16,677 nt of DNA from an uncultured Marmoricola sp. (GTDB taxonomy: Bacteria; Actinomycetota; Actinomycetes; Propionibacteriales; Nocardioidaceae): assembly GCF_943913695.1 (NCBI RefSeq), contig NZ_CALTZE010000087.1, positions 1 to 16,677 on the forward strand, read 5' to 3'. The first letter of the stretch is position 1, and each line of letters starts with the position of its first letter. Under the pieces are notes generated by a model. It saw only the letters and a program-made list of their open reading frames with translations. It was not told where the DNA came from and did no database searches. A program made the translations under genes and the position numbers. Shown here piece after piece: positions 12,596 through 16,677 of the stretch.

Positions 12596-13269
12596 GACCG
12601 CCGCAGGGAGTCACCTCGGCGATCATCGCGCACTACGGCTCCGAGCCCGGCGACCCGCTCTGGGTGCTCGCGGAGGAGGTGCAGCAGCAGTTGGCCGCTG
12701 CACTCGGCGACGACTTCGTGCCGCGCGACCCGGCCACCGTGCACACCACCGTGCTGGGGCTCGACGACACCGACGAGGCGGTGCACGTCCGGCTCGCTGA
12801 GCTGGCTCGCGAGCTCGTGGCGCAGCCCCTGCTGCTGCAGGCCGGTGGCTGGCCCGACGCGGACCTCGCCGTCAGCAGTCGTGGCCGGCGGCTGCGCGAG
12901 CGCACCGTGAGCCGCTTCGGCGACGTGCTCGTCCTGCTCGCCTGGCCGGTCGAGTCCGTCGGCGTGCCGACGATGCGACTGGACTCGCTGCGCCGCGAGC
13001 TCGTGGCGGCCGGCGGACGCCACCGCTACCCGCTCGACGCCGAGCACCAGGACCCCGATGCCCACCTGGTCATCGGGAGACTGCGCGAGGGTGCCGACAC
13101 CACCGCCGCCGACCGGGCACTCGCCCGCGCCCGCGACCTGCTCGCCCGCACGCCCCGGCTGCTGCGGGTCGACCCCGACGACCTCAGCGTCGTCACCTAC
13201 GACGACATCACGCTGCCGCGCGCGACCACCCGGGTCACCCGACCGTGGGGGCCACCCGCACCACGGTGA
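12592..13269 (+). CDS. Hypothetical protein, possibly 2H-phosphoesterase-like, coupled to mutY
   Basis: I do not recognise this 225-residue soluble protein with certainty. HTTVLGLD (51-58) looks like the first H-x-T motif of the 2H phosphoesterase superfamily (LigT / 2'-5' RNA ligase type); the likely second motif is HLVIGRL (158-164), 107 residues later, where Val replaces the expected Ser/Thr. If this is the fold, activity may be altered or lost. There is no signal peptide. The GTG at 12592 overlaps the mutY stop as GTGA, so it is translated with mutY; the frame stays open upstream but only over mutY. Association with MutY could mean a role in RNA or nucleotide repair, but this is inference. 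Confidence 0.7.
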   Translation: MRPPQGVTSAIIAHYGSEPGDPLWVLAEEVQQQLAAALGDDFVPRDPATVHTTVLGLDDTDEAVHVRLAELARELVAQPLLLQAGGWPDADLAVSSRGRRLRERTVSRFGDVLVLLAWPVESVGVPTMRLDSLRRELVAAGGRHRYPLDAEHQDPDAHLVIGRLREGADTTAADRALARARDLLARTPRLLRVDPDDLSVVTYDDITLPRATTRVTRPWGPPAPR

Positions 13270-13321
13270 CGCCCTCGCCGTCGTCCGGCTCGACGATCGC
13301 CGCCCGCAAGCGCAGATGGCA

Positions 13322-13358
13322 ACGAGGGGCCGCACCCAGGTCGGGTGCGGCCCCTCGT
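13322..13358. terminator. Strong bidirectional terminator between the 2H-like gene and clpC
   Basis: ACGAGGGGCCGCACCC and GGGTGCGGCCCCTCGT form a perfect 16-bp stem around AGGTC. It lies 13 bases past the clpC stop (minus strand) and 52 bases past the 2H-like gene stop (plus strand). Little T-richness follows on either side (one TT on the minus side), but the stem is the most stable structure in the window. Confidence 0.85.
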
Positions 13359-13371
13359 CGTGCTCGGATCG

Positions 13372-15909
13372 TCAGTCCTCGGCCTTGGTCACGTCGACCG
13401 GACCCTCGGAGTCGTCGGGACCGCCGACGGGCTCCAGCGGCGGGCTGTCGGGCAGCGCCGTCTTCTGGGTGCCGGCGAAGGTGAAGGTCGCCTCCTTGCC
13501 CTCGCCCTCGACGCCGACCAGCACGATCTGGCCGGGGCCGACCTCGCCGAAGAGCATCTTCTCGGCGAGCACGTCCTCGATCTCGCGCTGGACCGTACGC
13601 CGCAGCGGCCGCGCGCCGAGCACGGGGTCGAAGCCGCGCTTGGCCAGCAAGTCCTTGGCCGGCTGGGTCAGCTCCAGCGACATGTCGCGGTCGCGGAGAC
13701 GGGTCTCCACCGAGGCGATCATGTTGTCGACCATCGAGATGATCTGGTCCTGCGTCAGCGGCGGGAAGACGATGATCTCGTCGACACGGTTGAGGAACTC
13801 GGGCCGGAAGTGCTGCTTGAGCTCCTCGGAGACCTTGGTCTTCATCCGCTCGTAGGTGCCCTCGTCACCGGACTGGTTGAAGCCCAGCGAGACGCCCTTG
13901 GAGATGTCGCGGGTGCCGAGGTTGGTCGTCATGATGATGACGGTGTTCTTGAAGTCGACGACCCGTCCCTGGGAGTCGGTCAGGCGCCCCTCCTCCAGGA
14001 TCTGCAGCAGGCTGTTGAAGATGTCGGGGTGGGCCTTCTCGACCTCGTCGAAGAGCACCACGGAGAACGGCTTGCGGCGCACCTTCTCGGTGAGCTGGCC
14101 GCCCTCCTCGTAGCCGACGTAGCCGGGGGGCGAGCCGAAGAGCCGCGAGACGGTGTGCTTCTCGCTGAACTCCGACATGTCGAGCTGGATCAGGGCGTCC
14201 TCGTCGCCGAAGAGGAACTCCGCGAGCGTCTTGGACAGCCAGGTCTTCCCGACGCCCGAGGGGCCGGCGAAGATGAACGAGCCGCCGGGACGCTTGGGGT
14301 CCTTCAGGCCCGCGCGCGTACGCCGGATCGCCCGGCTGAGGGCCTTGACGGCCTCCTCCTGGCCGATGACGCGCTTGTGCAGCTCGTCCTCCATCTTGAG
14401 CAGTCGGGTCGACTCCTCCTCGGAGAGCTTCACGATCGGGATGCCGGTCGCCACGGCGAGGACCTCGGCGATGAGCTCCTCGTCGACCTCCGCCACGACG
14501 TCCATGTCGCCGGCGCGCCACTGCTTCTCGCGCTCGCCCTTGGCCAGGATCAGCTGCTTCTCCTCGTCGCGCAGGCGGGCGGCGGCCTCGAAGTCCTGGC
14601 CGTCGATCGCGCCCTCCTTGCGCTTGCGGACGTCGCTGATCTTCTCGTCGAACTCGCGCAGGTCCGGCGGCGCGGTCATGCGGCGGATCCGCAGCCGGGA
14701 GCCGGCCTCGTCGATGAGGTCGATGGCCTTGTCGGGCAGGAAGCGGTCGCTGATGTAGCGGTCGGCCAGGGTGGCGGCCGAGACCAGCGCCTCGTCGGTG
14801 ATGGTCACCCGGTGGTGCGCCTCGTAGCGGTCGCGCAGGCCCTTGAGCATCTCGATGGTGTGGGCGATCGAGGGCTCGTTGACCTGGATCGGCTGGAAGC
14901 GGCGCTCGAGCGCGGCGTCCTTCTCCAGGTGCTTGCGGTACTCGTCGAGGGTGGTCGCACCGATGGTCTGGAGCTCACCGCGCGCCAGCATCGGCTTGAG
15001 GATGCTGGCGGCGTCGATCGCGCCCTCGGCCGCACCGGCGCCGACGAGGGTGTGGATCTCGTCGATGAACAGCACGATGTCGCCGCGGGTGCGGATCTCC
15101 TTGAGCACCTTCTTCAGGCGCTCCTCGAAGTCGCCGCGGTAGCGCGACCCGGCGACCAGGGCGCCGAGGTCGAGGGTGTAGATCTGCTTGTCCTTCAGCG
15201 TCTCGGGCACGTCGCCGCGCACGATGTCCTGGGCCAGGCCCTCCACGATCGTGGTCTTGCCGACGCCGGGCTCGCCGATCAGCACGGGGTTGTTCTTCGT
15301 GCGGCGCGAGAGGATCTGCATCACGCGCTCGATCTCCTGCTCGCGGCCGATGACCGGGTCGAGCTTGCCCTCCTTGGCCGCCTGGGTCAGGTTGCGGCCG
15401 AACTGGTCGAGCACCAGCGAGCTGGACGGCGTGGCCTCCGGCGCGGTGCCGGCGGTCTGCTGCTCCTTGCCCTGGTAGCCCGAGAGCAGCTGGATCACCT
15501 GCTGGCGCACCCGGTTGAGGTCGGCGCCGAGCTTGTGCAGCACCTGGGCGGCGACGCCCTCGCCCTCGCGGATCAGGCCGAGCAGGATGTGCTCGGTGCC
15601 GATGTAGTTGTGGCCCAGCTGCAGCGCCTCGCGCAGCGAGAGCTCCAGGACCTTCTTGGCGCGGGGGGTGAAGGGGATGTGGCCGCTGGGGGCCTGCTGG
15701 CCCTGGCCGATGATCTCCTCGACCTGCGCGCGCACGGCCTCCAGGGAGACGCCGAGGCTCTCCAGGGCCTTGGCGGCGATGCCGTCACCCTCGTGGATCA
15801 GGCCGAGGAGGATGTGCTCGGTGCCGATGTAGTTGTGCGAGAGCATGCGGGCCTCTTCCTGGGCCAGCACCACCACGCGACGGGCTCGGTCGGTGAACCG
15901 CTCGAACAT
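13372..15909 (-). CDS. clpC: ATP-dependent Clp protease ATP-binding subunit ClpC
   Basis: This 845-residue AAA+ unfoldase feeds proteins to ClpP; M. tuberculosis ClpC1 is about the same length. It has two Clp-N repeats (about 1-145; RARRVVVLAQEEARMLSHNY and its partner at 83-112), AAA domain 1 with Walker A GEPGVGKT (212-219) and Walker B VLFIDE (279-284), a UVR-type middle domain (about 425-455), and AAA domain 2 with GPSGVGKT (549-556). Trp557 stands where Glu is common in ClpC proteins (GKTELS). The C-terminal tail is acidic and Pro-rich. ATG 15909 has AGGAGG five bases upstream, the strongest Shine-Dalgarno in the window; the open frame continues upstream only into non-coding DNA. A ClgR site lies upstream. 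Confidence 0.97.
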   Translation of the reverse strand: MFERFTDRARRVVVLAQEEARMLSHNYIGTEHILLGLIHEGDGIAAKALESLGVSLEAVRAQVEEIIGQGQQAPSGHIPFTPRAKKVLELSLREALQLGHNYIGTEHILLGLIREGEGVAAQVLHKLGADLNRVRQQVIQLLSGYQGKEQQTAGTAPEATPSSSLVLDQFGRNLTQAAKEGKLDPVIGREQEIERVMQILSRRTKNNPVLIGEPGVGKTTIVEGLAQDIVRGDVPETLKDKQIYTLDLGALVAGSRYRGDFEERLKKVLKEIRTRGDIVLFIDEIHTLVGAGAAEGAIDAASILKPMLARGELQTIGATTLDEYRKHLEKDAALERRFQPIQVNEPSIAHTIEMLKGLRDRYEAHHRVTITDEALVSAATLADRYISDRFLPDKAIDLIDEAGSRLRIRRMTAPPDLREFDEKISDVRKRKEGAIDGQDFEAAARLRDEEKQLILAKGEREKQWRAGDMDVVAEVDEELIAEVLAVATGIPIVKLSEEESTRLLKMEDELHKRVIGQEEAVKALSRAIRRTRAGLKDPKRPGGSFIFAGPSGVGKTWLSKTLAEFLFGDEDALIQLDMSEFSEKHTVSRLFGSPPGYVGYEEGGQLTEKVRRKPFSVVLFDEVEKAHPDIFNSLLQILEEGRLTDSQGRVVDFKNTVIIMTTNLGTRDISKGVSLGFNQSGDEGTYERMKTKVSEELKQHFRPEFLNRVDEIIVFPPLTQDQIISMVDNMIASVETRLRDRDMSLELTQPAKDLLAKRGFDPVLGARPLRRTVQREIEDVLAEKMLFGEVGPGQIVLVGVEGEGKEATFTFAGTQKTALPDSPPLEPVGGPDDSEGPVDVTKAED

Positions 15910-15914
15910 GGGTT

Positions 15915-15920
15915 CCTCCT
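15915..15920 (-). promoter_or_regulatory. Strong Shine-Dalgarno of clpC
   Basis: AGGAGG lies five bases before the clpC ATG. It fixes the start at 15909 and contrasts with the leaderless starts of most neighbours, suggesting high, separately controlled translation. Confidence 0.85.
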
Positions 15921-15976
15921 CGAAGTCTGTGCGGGCCGCTCCGCAGCGTCCTCGCGACGGATCCAACCCACGGCCC

Positions 15977-15982
15977 AGCCTA
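15977..15982 (-). promoter_or_regulatory. -10 element of the clpC promoter
   Basis: TAGGCT on the minus strand would start transcription near 15970, giving a leader of about 60 bases before clpC. No good -35 is visible 16-19 bp upstream, as expected for an activator-dependent promoter. Confidence 0.5.
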
Positions 15983-16006
15983 CGTGTTCCGCCGCGACAG
16001 GCAGTC

Positions 16007-16020
16007 CGCTGTGGGCGAAC
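16007..16020 (-). promoter_or_regulatory. ClgR-type operator upstream of clpC
   Basis: The minus strand reads GTTCGC-CCACA-GCG, an exact match to the GTTCGC-N5-GCG motif described for Streptomyces ClgR, which activates clp genes. It begins 24 bp upstream of the -10, next to the missing -35, a suitable place for an activator. No clgR gene lies in the window. Confidence 0.75.
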
Positions 16021-16026
16021 GCGTGC

Positions 16027-16632
16027 TCAGCGCACGGCGTCGGGGTCGGTCGGTCGCGTGAGGCGGAAGACCTCGGGCGGCCGGCCCCACTCGTCGCGAC
16101 CCAGGCGCGAGACCGGCCGGAGCCGCTCGAACGCCGGGTGCCCCTCGACCAGCGCGTCGTCGGCCACGGTGATGGCGGTGACGTCGCCGAGCACGACGTA
16201 GGCCCGCTCGACCGGCAGCACCTGGCGCACCCGGCACTCGATGGAGGCCGGCGAGCCGGCGACCCGCTGCGGGGCGACCGTTTGCGACGGCTCCATCTCG
16301 ATGCCGAGCGCGGAGGCCTCGTCGTCGCCGTGCTCGAAGGGGGCGCTGGAGTCGTTGACCTGCTCGAGCAGCGCCTCGGTGGCCAGGCTGACGACGAACT
16401 CCCCGGTCGCCTCCACGTTGCGCACGGTGTCCTTGCGCCCCAGCGAGCTGAAGAGCACCACCGGAGGCCGGCCGCTGGCCACGGTGAAGAAGGAGTGCGG
16501 TGCGAGGTTGCCCCGCCCCGAGCCGTCGACGGTGGAGACCCACGCGATGGCGCGCGGCACCACCAGCGCCGTGAGCAGCTGGTAGGCGTTGACGCCCTCG
16601 TCGGCGGGGTCGAAGACGGTGCGTACGGTCAT
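16027..16632 (-). CDS. Flavin reductase family protein (FMN-binding split barrel)
   Basis: This 201-residue soluble protein resembles the flavin reductase-like / DIM6-NTAB family, which binds FMN and often reduces flavin with NAD(P)H or serves as a flavoprotein oxidoreductase. The key pattern is PRAIAWVSTVDGSGRGNLAPHSFFTVAS (26-53) followed by PPVVLFSSLGRKDTVRNVEATGEFVVSL (56-83); the end has HPAFERLRPVSRLGRDEW (165-182), the usual closing motif. Substrate and partner are unknown. ATG 16632 is preceded at seven bases by TAGCCT; the frame continues upstream to 16671, but those residues (Pro/Gly-rich) are not family-like. It lies 117 bases upstream of clpC on the same strand, but clpC has its own promoter. 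Confidence 0.88.
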   Translation of the reverse strand: MTVRTVFDPADEGVNAYQLLTALVVPRAIAWVSTVDGSGRGNLAPHSFFTVASGRPPVVLFSSLGRKDTVRNVEATGEFVVSLATEALLEQVNDSSAPFEHGDDEASALGIEMEPSQTVAPQRVAGSPASIECRVRQVLPVERAYVVLGDVTAITVADDALVEGHPAFERLRPVSRLGRDEWGRPPEVFRLTRPTDPDAVR

Positions 16633-16639
16633 GCTCCCG

Positions 16640-16645
16640 AGGCTA
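16640..16645 (-). promoter_or_regulatory. -10 element of the leaderless flavin reductase promoter
   Basis: On the minus strand TAGCCT is followed by seven bases and the ATG at 16632. The same spacer includes GGGAGC, which could act as a weak Shine-Dalgarno if transcription starts further upstream. Confidence 0.55.
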
Positions 16646-16677
16646 GGTGGCCCGGGAGGGCGGGCGGGCACGCGGCC

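Overview
The window is very GC-rich, uses GTG starts freely and has short four-base gene overlaps, which points to a high-GC actinobacterium. Gene content and the disA/radA/mutY/clpC layout fit Propionibacteriales (Nocardioides-like), but the genus is inferred, not proven. I see 15 complete protein genes, one possible gene end at the left edge, no RNA genes, no insertion sequence and no CRISPR array. No stretch over 300 bases lacks a gene; the longest gap is about 160 bases (10709-10868).

Left block (69-3253, minus strand): a tight operon running ppx/gppA-like exopolyphosphatase, a TIM-barrel sugar-phosphate isomerase/epimerase-like protein, an ABC ATPase and an ABC-2 permease. A 37-bp divergent promoter region separates it from a cysteine-rich conserved hypothetical protein (3291-4058). 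A glyoxalase-fold protein and a SAM methyltransferase follow on the plus strand; the methyltransferase has no usual start codon where its conserved N-terminus should begin.

Middle block (5493-8134): five 21-bp tandem repeats lie at a convergent junction. Next comes a MerR-family regulator transcribed away from an Asp-nucleophile alpha/beta hydrolase. Their shared region holds a textbook MerR-type promoter: a perfect 22-bp palindrome inside a 19-bp -35/-10 spacer. The hydrolase and the next gene, a LacI-family regulator with its own operator, converge and share one CTAG stop tetranucleotide.

Right block (8135-16632): a genome-maintenance and protein-quality cluster of radA, disA, a membrane-anchored hypothetical protein (minus strand), mutY, a possible 2H-phosphoesterase-like protein, clpC (minus strand) and a flavin-reductase-like gene. 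From memory, order and orientation match the M. tuberculosis stretch Rv3585 (radA), Rv3586 (disA), Rv3587c, Rv3589 (mutY) and Rv3596c (clpC1). clpC carries a perfect match to the ClgR operator GTTCGC-N5-GCG.

A pattern across the window is leaderless expression: seven genes begin 6-8 bases after a TANNNT -10 hexamer with no Shine-Dalgarno sequence required. The most notable items are the MerR/hydrolase switch, the 21-bp repeat array, the missing methyltransferase start, the 37-bp divergent leaderless promoter pair, the ClgR site, and the near-confinement of GTA valine codons to a GTA-CGC context. I do not see a clearly new multi-gene system; the MerR/hydrolase unit and the cysteine-rich protein opposite ppx are the best leads.
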